From Rubritepida sp. (lineage in GTDB: Bacteria > Pseudomonadota > Alphaproteobacteria > Acetobacterales > Acetobacteraceae), in assembly GCA_022843345.1 (NCBI GenBank), contig JALHNW010000002.1, positions 1,915-16,284 of the forward strand: a stretch of DNA of 14,370 nucleotides, in the 5' to 3' direction. The translations under genes and the position numbers were made by a program. Under the pieces are notes generated by a model. The model did not search any database. It had not been told where the DNA came from and saw nothing but the letters and a program-made list of their open reading frames with translations. The stretch's first letter is position 1; the number at the start of each line of letters is the position of its first letter. Shown here piece by piece: positions 1-6,467 of the stretch.

Positions 1-24
1 CGCATATTCGCTGGCGGCGATCAT
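1..24 (-). CDS. 5' end of a gene coupled to the portal (first 8 codons)
   Basis: An ATG at 24 overlaps the portal stop codon in an ATGA junction, the same arrangement seen at the protease/portal joint. The open frame reads MIAASEYA before the window ends. In HK97-type head modules the gene after the portal is often a head-tail connector or adaptor, but eight residues cannot show this. No strong Shine-Dalgarno is visible, as expected if translation is coupled to the portal. Confidence 0.4.
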
Positions 25-1175
25 GCGAGGGGCACCGGGGCGGCGCCGCGCGGGTTGAAGCCTTCGATCTCGCGCACTTCGTCCGGGTCGAGGATGCCCG
101 CCTCGACGGCGATCTTGTGCGACTGCCACCGGGTCTCGGCATCGCCGCGCATCAGGGCGGACATGTCCACCTCCAGCGCGAAGGCGGGATCGGTGAAGAC
201 GCTGCGCGCGAACTCGGCCTCGATCTTGCGGACCCACGGCGCCAGCGTGAACTGAGCGAACCAGCGCCCGGCCTCGCGCGAGTTGGTGAAGGTGCCGTGC
301 GACAGGTCCTGCACGATGGGCGGCGGCACCTGGTACAGGCGGCAGAGCTCTTCGACGGTGAACCGCCTCGAGGCCAGCACCTCAGCATCCTCCGGGCTGA
401 CGCTGAGCGCCTGCCACTCGGCGCCGCCGTCCAGGATCAGGGTCTTGCGGCCGTTATGCGCGCCCGTGTAGCCGCTCAGGGCGTCCCGCAGCCGCGCGCG
501 CTGGTCAGGGGACAGGTTGCCCGCAACCTTGATCGCCCCGCTTGGCGTGGCCTGATTGCGCCACAGGCTCCCGGACCATTCCTGCAACGCCTGCGCCGTG
601 CCGATCACCTCGCGGGCGCGCGACAGGCGCGAACGGCCGATCAGCCCATCGTCGCTGCGGTCCTTCAGGTGCATGAACTCGCCCGGAAGGAGGCGCCTGG
701 ATCGCCCCGTGCCGCCGAACGGCCCCTGGTACGCCACCACGTCGAAGGCCAGCCGCCCGGAGGGCAGCAGCACGGCCGCGGCGTTGCCCCAGGGGATGGG
801 CACCAGCGCCACCGGCCGCCCTGCCCCATCCACCTGCACCTCGGCCAGCGCGTTGCCGTGCAGCAGGGCTTGCGCCAACAGCCATTCCACGAAGTCCGGC
901 CAGGTCTGGCGGTCGTTCGGTCGCCGCGTCAGGCGGGCCACCGGGTGCGCCGGGGCTTCCTCCCGCCTGCCCTCCACGCTGCGGTACACGTAGGCGGGCA
1001 GGCTGCCCGCGGCCGAGGCGATGGCGTTCACGCAGGCGAGCACGGCGGCCAGGTTCTCGGCCGTCTGCGCGCTGACCCCCTGCCCCGCGGAAGTGCCGAT
1101 GGGCAGGCCCGGGAACTCGTTCAGCGCGCGGGCCTCGGGACGGCCCCACAGGCGGCTCAGGGCGGCGCGGATCAT
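21..1175 (-). CDS. Phage portal protein, HK97 family
   Basis: 384 aa, an ordinary length for the HK97-like portal family (Phage_portal). The portal forms the ring at one capsid vertex through which terminase pumps DNA and to which the tail attaches. Recognisable segments are the LLHGNALAEV stretch, the EFMHLKDRSDDGLIGRSRL region, and the C-terminal RRFTVEELCRLYQVPPPIV segment followed by SREAGRWFAQFTLAPW, all characteristic of the family. The ATG at 1175 is chosen because it overlaps the protease stop (ATGA); the open frame extends 10 codons upstream into the protease but without better support. It follows capsid and protease in the transcript, which is reversed relative to the usual HK97-like order. 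Family assignment is confident; its work in a functional particle is inferred. Confidence 0.93.
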   Translation of the reverse strand: MIRAALSRLWGRPEARALNEFPGLPIGTSAGQGVSAQTAENLAAVLACVNAIASAAGSLPAYVYRSVEGRREEAPAHPVARLTRRPNDRQTWPDFVEWLLAQALLHGNALAEVQVDGAGRPVALVPIPWGNAAAVLLPSGRLAFDVVAYQGPFGGTGRSRRLLPGEFMHLKDRSDDGLIGRSRLSRAREVIGTAQALQEWSGSLWRNQATPSGAIKVAGNLSPDQRARLRDALSGYTGAHNGRKTLILDGGAEWQALSVSPEDAEVLASRRFTVEELCRLYQVPPPIVQDLSHGTFTNSREAGRWFAQFTLAPWVRKIEAEFARSVFTDPAFALEVDMSALMRGDAETRWQSHKIAVEAGILDPDEVREIEGFNPRGAAPVPLA

Positions 1176-1711
1176 CGCAGGGTCTCCACATACCGCCGCC
1201 GCCACTGGCAGCCGCCCAGCGCGGCGGAACGCGCCGCCACGGCCGTGCCCGCGTACGCGGGGAAGGCCTGCACGATGGAGACTTCGATCAGGTCCACGTC
1301 ATGCAGCTCCCGCCGCTCGGCCGCGGGCCAGGTCTCCTTGCGCGCCACGAAGGAGAAGGACATGCCGCCCAGGTCGCGCCGCTCGGCCAGGGCCAGCATG
1401 TCGCGGCCGAGTGCGGTGTCCGGCACGTCCAGGCTGAAGGACAGGCCGCGGGCATCCTCGGCCAGGCGCAGCGTGCCGGACCCCGTGCGGCCCAGCAGGC
1501 GGGCGGGGTCATGGTCAACCAGCGCCAGCACGTCGCGCTGCGCGGCGAGCGAACGGGTGAAGGCGCCGCGCTGGATCGTCTCGGAGAAGCCGCCGATCTT
1601 GGCGGCCTCCCCGAACACGGCGGCGTAGCCCTCGAGACGGCGGCCCGCCGCCCGCAGCTCGGCCGCGATCCGGCGTTCGGTGCCGTTGGGGAAGCGGGCC
1701 GCGGCGATCAC
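1172..1711 (-). CDS. HK97-type prohead maturation protease
   Basis: 179 aa, starting at a GTG that overlaps the capsid stop codon (GTGA) and ending in an ATGA overlap with the portal. This enzyme of the herpesvirus-assemblin-like serine protease fold cleaves the capsid delta domain and itself during head maturation. Family landmarks are RRLEGYAAVFGE (about residues 24-35), the probable catalytic His67 in LVDHDPARLLGR, the probable nucleophile Ser118 in GMSFSF, and LIEVSIV (141-147). The longer open frame upstream reads through the capsid gene in another phase and lacks family similarity, so the GTG at 1711 is preferred. The catalytic residues are assigned by motif, not by alignment. The 4-nt overlaps on both sides suggest translational coupling that keeps capsid, protease and portal in proportion. 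Confidence 0.92.
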   Translation of the reverse strand: MIAAARFPNGTERRIAAELRAAGRRLEGYAAVFGEAAKIGGFSETIQRGAFTRSLAAQRDVLALVDHDPARLLGRTGSGTLRLAEDARGLSFSLDVPDTALGRDMLALAERRDLGGMSFSFVARKETWPAAERRELHDVDLIEVSIVQAFPAYAGTAVAARSAALGGCQWRRRYVETLR

Positions 1712-2976
1712 GCCTGGATGTCCCGGATGGCGGCGAAGGAGGCGGCCTGGCGCACCGCGATATCCACCGTCATCATCGCCCGGATGGAGACGTTGCCCTT
1801 CGCGTAGGCGGTCGCCTCGTAGGGGTTCACCAGGATATCCAGCTCGGACCACATGCCGATCAGGAGGTCGGACCACCCGCCGTAGATCAGCGCGGAAAGG
1901 TTGGTGCCCGTGCCCTTGGTGAGGTTGGCGGGCACCACGTTGGAGACTTGGGGCGTCATGCCCTGGAAGACCGTCGCCAGCCCCAGCGGCAGGTTCGTGG
2001 TGTCCTTCAGCTTGGCGGCGGCGCGGCGGACCCGGGTGTTGGTCAGGAAGCCGGTGCCGGTGGCGTTGGCGTCATCCACCGCGCCCACCAGGTCGGCCAC
2101 GTGGTCGAAGGACAGGGCGCCGCCGTTGGCGCCGATGGCCACGCTGCCGATGCCGGAGGTGCTGAGGATGCCCCGCGGCTCGGCGCCCGTGCCGCTGCCG
2201 GAGATGGCGGCGCGGTCCAGCGTCTCGGCCAGGATCAGGGCCATGTCCGCGCGGGTGAGCTGCTCCACGTCCGGGCTCGCCTGCATCAGCATGTTGCGCG
2301 AGTACTCGGTCAGGGCGCCCGCGTGCTTCGGCGCCAGCGTCACCGCGTCGAACTGCGGATCGCTGGCGGGGATGGCCGCATCCTCGGCCACCCACGCGCC
2401 CGTCACGCTGGCCTTGCGGCGCGGGATGGTCACGTTGCCCGACAGGCCGGTGAGCACCGTGGCGCCCAGCGCGCGGACTCGGGTGGAATTGCGCAGCCGG
2501 TCAATGAACAGGTCGCCGCGGAAGTCGGTGGGCACCAGGTTGGAACCCGGCCCGCCCGCGGGCAACGTGGTGGTCAGGGTGCGCGCCTCGGCCGGGGCGC
2601 CCATGTGCCAGAACAGGCCCTGCGCGCGGCGACCGGACCGGCGCTCCATCTCGCCGGACATCTCGCGGGCGCGGCCCGCCGAGGCGTCGGTGGCGCCCAT
2701 GGCGGCGCGGATCACGTCGAGGATGCCCACCTGGCGCAGCTCGGCGTCGAAGCGGTCATCGCCCGTGCCCACCGGCTGCCCGGCGGCGCGGCGCTCGGCA
2801 TCGTCCACGGCGGCCTGGCGGGCGATGCGCGCCGCCAGGGCCTCGGCCTCGTTGCGCAGTGCGTCGAACCGCCCGCGCTGCTCGGCGCTCAGCTCGTTGT
2901 CGCCCGCGGCGTCGTTGATGGTGCGCAGCTCGGCGGCGATGGCCGCGCGGCGCTCCAGAAGATGGCGTAGGGTCAT
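1708..2976 (-). CDS. HK97-type major capsid protein with N-terminal delta/scaffold domain
   Basis: 422 aa. Residues 1 to about 105 are charged and Ala/Glu/Arg-rich (ERRAAIAAELRTI, RFDALRNEAEALAARIARQA), as in the coiled-coil delta domain that acts as internal scaffold and is removed by the protease. The shell domain begins near GGPGSNLVPTDFRGDLFIDRLR (141-162), a common start of the mature HK97 fold (Phage_capsid). Later segments such as VTIPRRKASVTGAWVAED, LAPKHAGALTEYSRNML and the C-terminal VSIRAMMTVDIAVRQ are typical. The ATG at 2976 has a GGAGA Shine-Dalgarno nine bases upstream (2986-2990); the upstream extension of the frame is arginine/proline-rich leader sequence and is rejected. The gene lies first in the capsid-protease-portal block. 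Whether subunits cross-link as in HK97 cannot be told. Confidence 0.93.
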   Translation of the reverse strand: MTLRHLLERRAAIAAELRTINDAAGDNELSAEQRGRFDALRNEAEALAARIARQAAVDDAERRAAGQPVGTGDDRFDAELRQVGILDVIRAAMGATDASAGRAREMSGEMERRSGRRAQGLFWHMGAPAEARTLTTTLPAGGPGSNLVPTDFRGDLFIDRLRNSTRVRALGATVLTGLSGNVTIPRRKASVTGAWVAEDAAIPASDPQFDAVTLAPKHAGALTEYSRNMLMQASPDVEQLTRADMALILAETLDRAAISGSGTGAEPRGILSTSGIGSVAIGANGGALSFDHVADLVGAVDDANATGTGFLTNTRVRRAAAKLKDTTNLPLGLATVFQGMTPQVSNVVPANLTKGTGTNLSALIYGGWSDLLIGMWSELDILVNPYEATAYAKGNVSIRAMMTVDIAVRQAASFAAIRDIQA

Positions 2977-3004
2977 TGGTGGTGGTCTCCGTCGAGGGGA
3001 TCGG

Positions 3005-3092
3005 CCGCCATCCCGGCGGGCGTGGTGAAGGGGGGGGCATCCATCGAAGGGCCGGGGCGCCTCGCGGCGCTCCATGCCGTGCCCAACGGCAT
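3005..3092 (-). promoter_or_regulatory. Structured 5' leader of the capsid gene (tandem hairpins)
   Basis: The 130 bp between the 243-aa gene and the capsid start hold no gene. On the transcript two hairpins stand directly end to end. The first is a 7-bp perfect stem (3086-3092 with 3074-3080, 5-nt loop). The second is an 8-bp stem with one G-U pair (3066-3073 with 3054-3061) closed by a GCGA loop, which fits the GNRA class. A weaker 5-bp stem (3005-3009 with 3015-3019) and a run of eight G on the plus strand (3030-3037) follow. There is no U-tract, so a classical terminator is unlikely. mRNA processing or stabilisation, or control of capsid expression, is inferred. Confidence 0.45.
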
Positions 3093-3106
3093 CTGGGGGA
3101 GGCGCA

Positions 3107-3838
3107 TCACGCGCCCGCCTTCTTCGCGTGCTCGGCTGCAATTCGCAGATGCCGTGCCCGCTCATGCTTGTCGAAGAGAGCGTGGTAGCGGTCGGCTTCC
3201 TCCTTGGTCTCGGGCGAGGTGTCCGACAGGGCCTCCAGCTCGGCGGTCTCGAGAAAGGTCAAGCCGGTGCGGACCTTCCGGCCCTGCGCGTCCCTCTCGT
3301 AGATCAGCAAGAAATCCGCGAAAGCATCGGCGTCTTTGGTTGGCGCTGACGGCGGCGGGGCGGCATCGCTCAGCACCCCTTCGACGCGCGCTAGGGTACG
3401 CCTGATGAAACTGTCTGTCCGGAAAAGCACCAGCACATCCGGCGCATCATCGCGGTCCAGGCCATCACCGCTGGACGCCGTGACCGGGCGGAAGTCGAGG
3501 TCGCCACTCGCCGGGTTGATGTGCAGGAGGAGGGCCTGTTCCTCATCGCCCGGCATCGGTGCCGATAGCTGGATCAGCCGCACATTCACCAGGTTCCACA
3601 CCATGCGCGCCTTCGCGGGCGAGTAAATGTCCTGGCGGGCCAGCTCCCAGGCAGTGGCGACCTGAAGCACGTCGTGGGGCGAAAACATGCGGCGCCGCCC
3701 CTTCCCGGGGCCGTCGCCTGAGGTCGGCACAATATGCCCGCGCGCGAGCCACTGGCGGAACTGTTCCTCGGGAAGGCCCGGGACGCAGGCCAGCAGATCG
3801 GCCGTGGTCAGGGTACGATCATGAATGGAAGCGTCCAT
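3107..3838 (-). CDS. Unrecognised protein with MerR-like N-terminal DNA-binding domain
   Basis: 243 aa, function not recognised. Residues about 9-75 (TTADLLACVPGLPEEQFRQW, then GRRRMFSPHDVLQVATAWEL) resemble the winged helix of MerR-type regulators: a helix-turn-helix entry, a basic wing, and the S-x-x-D-V start of the next helix. The rest contains a beta-rich middle part (QALLLHINPASGDLDFRPV) and a charged helical tail (KEEADRYHALFDKHERARHL) with no domain I know. No membrane segment or signal peptide is seen. It sits between terminase and capsid, where no such gene is expected, and has a promoter-like sequence just upstream. It could regulate the head genes or itself, or be cargo. The ATG at 3838 is the first start of the frame and has only a weak AGG upstream. 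Confidence 0.8.
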   Translation of the reverse strand: MDASIHDRTLTTADLLACVPGLPEEQFRQWLARGHIVPTSGDGPGKGRRRMFSPHDVLQVATAWELARQDIYSPAKARMVWNLVNVRLIQLSAPMPGDEEQALLLHINPASGDLDFRPVTASSGDGLDRDDAPDVLVLFRTDSFIRRTLARVEGVLSDAAPPPSAPTKDADAFADFLLIYERDAQGRKVRTGLTFLETAELEALSDTSPETKEEADRYHALFDKHERARHLRIAAEHAKKAGA

Positions 3839-3844
3839 GACCGT

Positions 3845-3884
3845 AACCTACAGCCGTCATTTTGCACGGTCAAGCGTAAATGAC
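3845..3884 (-). promoter_or_regulatory. Candidate promoter and operator of the MerR-like gene
   Basis: On the minus strand TTGACC (3873-3868) and TAGGTT (3850-3845) are separated by 17 bp, matching the sigma-70 layout with a good -35 and a poor -10 box. Transcription would start at or next to the ATG at 3838, giving a leaderless or nearly leaderless mRNA. A 7-bp inverted repeat GTCATTT/AAATGAC (3856-3862 and 3878-3884, 15-bp spacer) brackets the -35 box and is a possible operator, perhaps for the encoded protein. The stretch is visibly richer in A/T than its surroundings. All of this is pattern-based inference. Confidence 0.4.
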
Positions 3885-3901
3885 AGGCGTCACGAACTGC
3901 A

Positions 3902-4315
3902 TTAGCTCGGCGGCTTGAAGCCCTTCGTCATCTGCGCCACCAAGTCCCAGGCCCATTCAAGCTCAATGCTGTCCGGGTCTTCCATCCGGCTGATGGGGCT
4001 CCACGCCTCGAGGCGGGCGGCATGGGCCTTGGCGAACCAACCCTCGGCCGTCTTCGGCTCGGCATTGTCGAAGAAGTCCAGGAGGCGCCGGTACTCCACC
4101 ACCAGGGGATGCTCGTCGGACCAATCATCATCCGGCATCGCGTTCATGGCAGCGTGCACGGTCCTATGCGCGTGACCAGCCAGGATCAGGGCGGCGTCGG
4201 GATGCTCGGCCAGCGTGGACACGCGGCCCAGCACGGCGCGCGTCCAGATGGTGACATCCACCTCGGGGCGCTTCTCAGCGGACGGATTCGGGGTGCTATG
4301 CTGCTTGGCAGCCAT
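3902..4315 (-). CDS. Hypothetical protein, 137 aa
   Basis: Not recognised. The protein is acidic and tryptophan-rich in its second half (DDDWSDEHPLVVEYRRLLDF, then EPKTAEGWFAKAHAARLEAW and ELEWAWDLVAQMTKGFKPPS), probably mostly helical and cytoplasmic, with no signal peptide, membrane helix, cysteine cluster or catalytic motif visible. The ATG at 4315 has a GGAGA Shine-Dalgarno eight bases upstream, which supports it as a real gene. It lies downstream of the large terminase across a 188-bp gap and 63 bp before the MerR-like gene. A small-terminase role was considered because none is otherwise visible, but it shows no helix-turn-helix and sits on the wrong side of the large subunit. It may be accessory cargo. 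Confidence 0.75.
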   Translation of the reverse strand: MAAKQHSTPNPSAEKRPEVDVTIWTRAVLGRVSTLAEHPDAALILAGHAHRTVHAAMNAMPDDDWSDEHPLVVEYRRLLDFFDNAEPKTAEGWFAKAHAARLEAWSPISRMEDPDSIELEWAWDLVAQMTKGFKPPS

Positions 4316-4321
4316 GACGAT

Positions 4322-4334
4322 GTTCTCCGAGAAC
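4322..4334. promoter_or_regulatory. 13-bp palindrome overlapping the ribosome-binding site of the 137-aa gene
   Basis: GTTCTC-C-GAGAAC is a perfect inverted repeat around one central base, and the minus-strand GGAGA Shine-Dalgarno (4324-4328) lies inside it. It could be an operator or an RNA hairpin that hides the ribosome-binding site. The rest of the 4316-4503 gap shows no gene; a 6-bp GC stem at 4410-4432 without a U-tract is the only other structure noticed there. Confidence 0.3.
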
Positions 4335-4503
4335 TCGTTGCGGTCAGGCCGGGCGCGGTGTTTCCAGCACCACGTTCGGCCGCTTCCACGCTACCCTCCC
4401 CGGACTCCCGCGCGCAATGGTCCTTCGCGCGCCGCCGCTTCGTCCCCCCGTTACTCCCAGCCGGTGAATCGCTTTCCCGGCGCGGCGCAACGGATATCCG
4501 CCC

Positions 4504-6099
4504 TCACGCCAGCAACCAGCCCACGCCCTCATAGGTGGGTGCCGCAGGCTCCCGGCTGGCGAAGCCCACCGCCATCACGGCGGCGATCAGCGGGTCAATC
4601 CGTCCCCGCGCGCGGGCCTTGCTCAGCTTGCGCGATCCGGCCGGGTCCATGTCCACCACCGCGTTCGCCACCGCCCAGCGCAACAGCGGGTTGCCGCCGT
4701 GCGCGAGGTGGCGTTGCAGCACCGCTGTTTCGAGGGCGTTGATGGATGGTGACATGTCCTTGAAGCCCTGCCCGTGCGGCTTCATGGGCAGGGACACGCC
4801 CTCGCGGTCCATCACCTGAAGGAGGTCGTTCAGCCCCCAGCGGTCATGCGCCACGGCGGCCAGGTCGAGGCCGTCCAGCTCGGCCGCCAGCCATCCCACC
4901 AACCACGCGCGGTCTATGGCGCGGCCCGGGATCGGCACGATCAGCCCGCGCGCCTGCCACTCGCGGTAGGGCGCGCGATCTTCCTGCATCTTCCGCTCGA
5001 GCTGCGCCTCGGGGATGAAGCCCACCACCCGCAGCTTGCCCGTCTCCGGCCAGTAGCAGGCGAAGGCGGTCAGGTCCGCAGCACCACTGGCGAGGTCTAG
5101 GGCGGCGAAGCACGGGCCGCTCGCCTCCCCATCTCCCTCGCACGCGTCCCACTCGGCCGGGCCGATGAAGCGGTCATCAGGCGCGATGGGCTGGTTGAGG
5201 GTGTACGCGCGGAACGCCGCCTCCTTGCTCGGCAGGCCACGCGCCTGCATCGCCTGCGCACGCACATCGTCCAGGGATCGGAAGTCGCCCAGCGCGGGGT
5301 TCGCCAGGTGCCAGGTGCTTTCCGCCCAGGGGTCCGCATCCAGGGGCGCGGTCCACACGAATGACCGGAAGGTGGGATCGGTGATGGTGCCCGCCGCCAC
5401 CCGGTCGCCGTAGCGGATCAGCTCCTCCAGCGGGTTTTCCGGGTCCGGCGAGCGCGTGCTGATGGCCAGCAACAGGGCCTCGGCGTGCGCGCCCATGCCG
5501 GTCTGCAACGCCTCCAGCAGCTCCCGCCCGCGCCACTGCGCCACCTCGTCCGCGATGGCGAAGGTGGGGCTGAGGCCATGGGCCTTGCGGGCATCGGCCG
5601 AGAGGGCGGCGAAGGTGCTGCCCGTCACCACGTCCTCGGCCGTCTTGTTGAAGTCGCGGAAGATCAACCGATCCGCGATGGCGGGGTTCGCCAGCGCGAA
5701 GGCGCGCAGCTCAGCGAAGATGATGCTGGCCTGCCCGCGATCCGCCGCGGCCGAGACCACCTGGCCGCGCGGCACCGCCTCCGGCCCTACCAGGTGCGCC
5801 AGCGCCAGCGCAGAGGCCAAGCCGGACTTCCCGCCCTTGCGCGCCATGCTGACCACCCCCGTTCGCACCACGCGCCGCCCGGCGGCATCGGTGGCGTACA
5901 GCCCCTCGAGGATGCCGCGCTGCCAGGGGCGCAGGATCAGGGGGCGCCCAGCGTGCGCGCCGCTGGTGACGGTCAGGCCCTCGCACCAGGCGATCAGGCG
6001 GTCAGCCCGGGTGCTGCCACGGGCCACGGGCGGCGCGACGGGCAGAGGCAGCTTCCTCGGGGCGCGGGCGGGCTTGGCGCCAGGACCACGGGCACCCAT
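4504..6099 (-). CDS. terL: Phage terminase large subunit (Terminase_1 / HK97-like)
   Basis: 531 aa, normal for the family. This motor-nuclease packages DNA into the prohead through the portal. In the N-terminal ATPase, a Walker A variant MARKGGKS is at 85-92, Walker B FAIADE at 180-185 with the catalytic Glu185, and the coupling motif LAISTRS at 211-217. In the C-terminal RNase H-like nuclease, candidate metal-binding acids are Asp335 (AALDLAS), Asp419 (AHDRWG) and Asp502 (RIDPLIAAVMAV). The ATG at 6099 overlaps the HNH stop codon (TGATG) and has a GGGGAGA Shine-Dalgarno six bases upstream. HK97-like large terminases of this type usually cut at cos sites and work with HNH proteins, which matches the neighbour. 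No small terminase gene is visible next to it. Confidence 0.95.
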   Translation of the reverse strand: MGARGPGAKPARAPRKLPLPVAPPVARGSTRADRLIAWCEGLTVTSGAHAGRPLILRPWQRGILEGLYATDAAGRRVVRTGVVSMARKGGKSGLASALALAHLVGPEAVPRGQVVSAAADRGQASIIFAELRAFALANPAIADRLIFRDFNKTAEDVVTGSTFAALSADARKAHGLSPTFAIADEVAQWRGRELLEALQTGMGAHAEALLLAISTRSPDPENPLEELIRYGDRVAAGTITDPTFRSFVWTAPLDADPWAESTWHLANPALGDFRSLDDVRAQAMQARGLPSKEAAFRAYTLNQPIAPDDRFIGPAEWDACEGDGEASGPCFAALDLASGAADLTAFACYWPETGKLRVVGFIPEAQLERKMQEDRAPYREWQARGLIVPIPGRAIDRAWLVGWLAAELDGLDLAAVAHDRWGLNDLLQVMDREGVSLPMKPHGQGFKDMSPSINALETAVLQRHLAHGGNPLLRWAVANAVVDMDPAGSRKLSKARARGRIDPLIAAVMAVGFASREPAAPTYEGVGWLLA

Positions 6100-6467
6100 C
6101 AGCCGTCTCCCCGAGATAGGGCCGGATCGGAACTAACTGTGTCCGGCTCCCCACCAACGGTCCCGCCCCCCAGCCCTGAGAGATTTCCCGCGCGCGGCTG
6201 GTTCCACCAGTGCCGCGGGTCCATCGGCTGCCCACTGGCCGCGGTCCAGGCCTTCGGCTCCCCGCCCTGGCGTCGCTGGTTGTGGCACTGCGCGCAGAGA
6301 CCCCGGAGGTTGCTGAGGCAGTCCGCCCCGCCCTTGCTGCGCGGGATGATGTGGTCAGCGACCACGGCCCGCGCCCGGCAACCCGGCGTGGCGCATGTCG
6401 GCTGGCGGCTCAGGCAGGCGGCCCGCAGAGCCCGCCACTCCGGGGTTCGGTAGAAGGGCGAGCTCAT
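6099..6467 (-). CDS. HNH endonuclease of the packaging module
   Basis: 122 aa. Zinc-ligand pairs Cys25/Cys30 (CATPGC) and Cys58/Cys61 (CAQC) frame the beta-beta-alpha metal nuclease core: Asp38-His39 (VADHIIPRSKGG), Asn53 and His62 (CHNQR). The N-terminus SPFYRTPEWRALR is typical of phage HNH proteins encoded next to terminase, which assist cos cleavage in HK97-like systems. The ATG at 6467 is chosen because it overlaps the upstream stop in an ATGA junction; the frame extends further upstream only as the shadow of that gene. The stop overlaps the terminase start. The last 40 residues are Gly/Pro-rich and without known motif. Family is confident; partnership with terminase is inferred from position. 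Confidence 0.92.
   Translation of the reverse strand: MSSPFYRTPEWRALRAACLSRQPTCATPGCRARAVVADHIIPRSKGGADCLSNLRGLCAQCHNQRRQGGEPKAWTAASGQPMDPRHWWNQPRAGNLSGLGGGTVGGEPDTVSSDPALSRGDG

Noticed and set aside
4410..4432. Intrinsic terminator after the large terminase
   Set aside because: A 6-bp GC stem with an 11-nt loop is present but no T-run follows on either strand.
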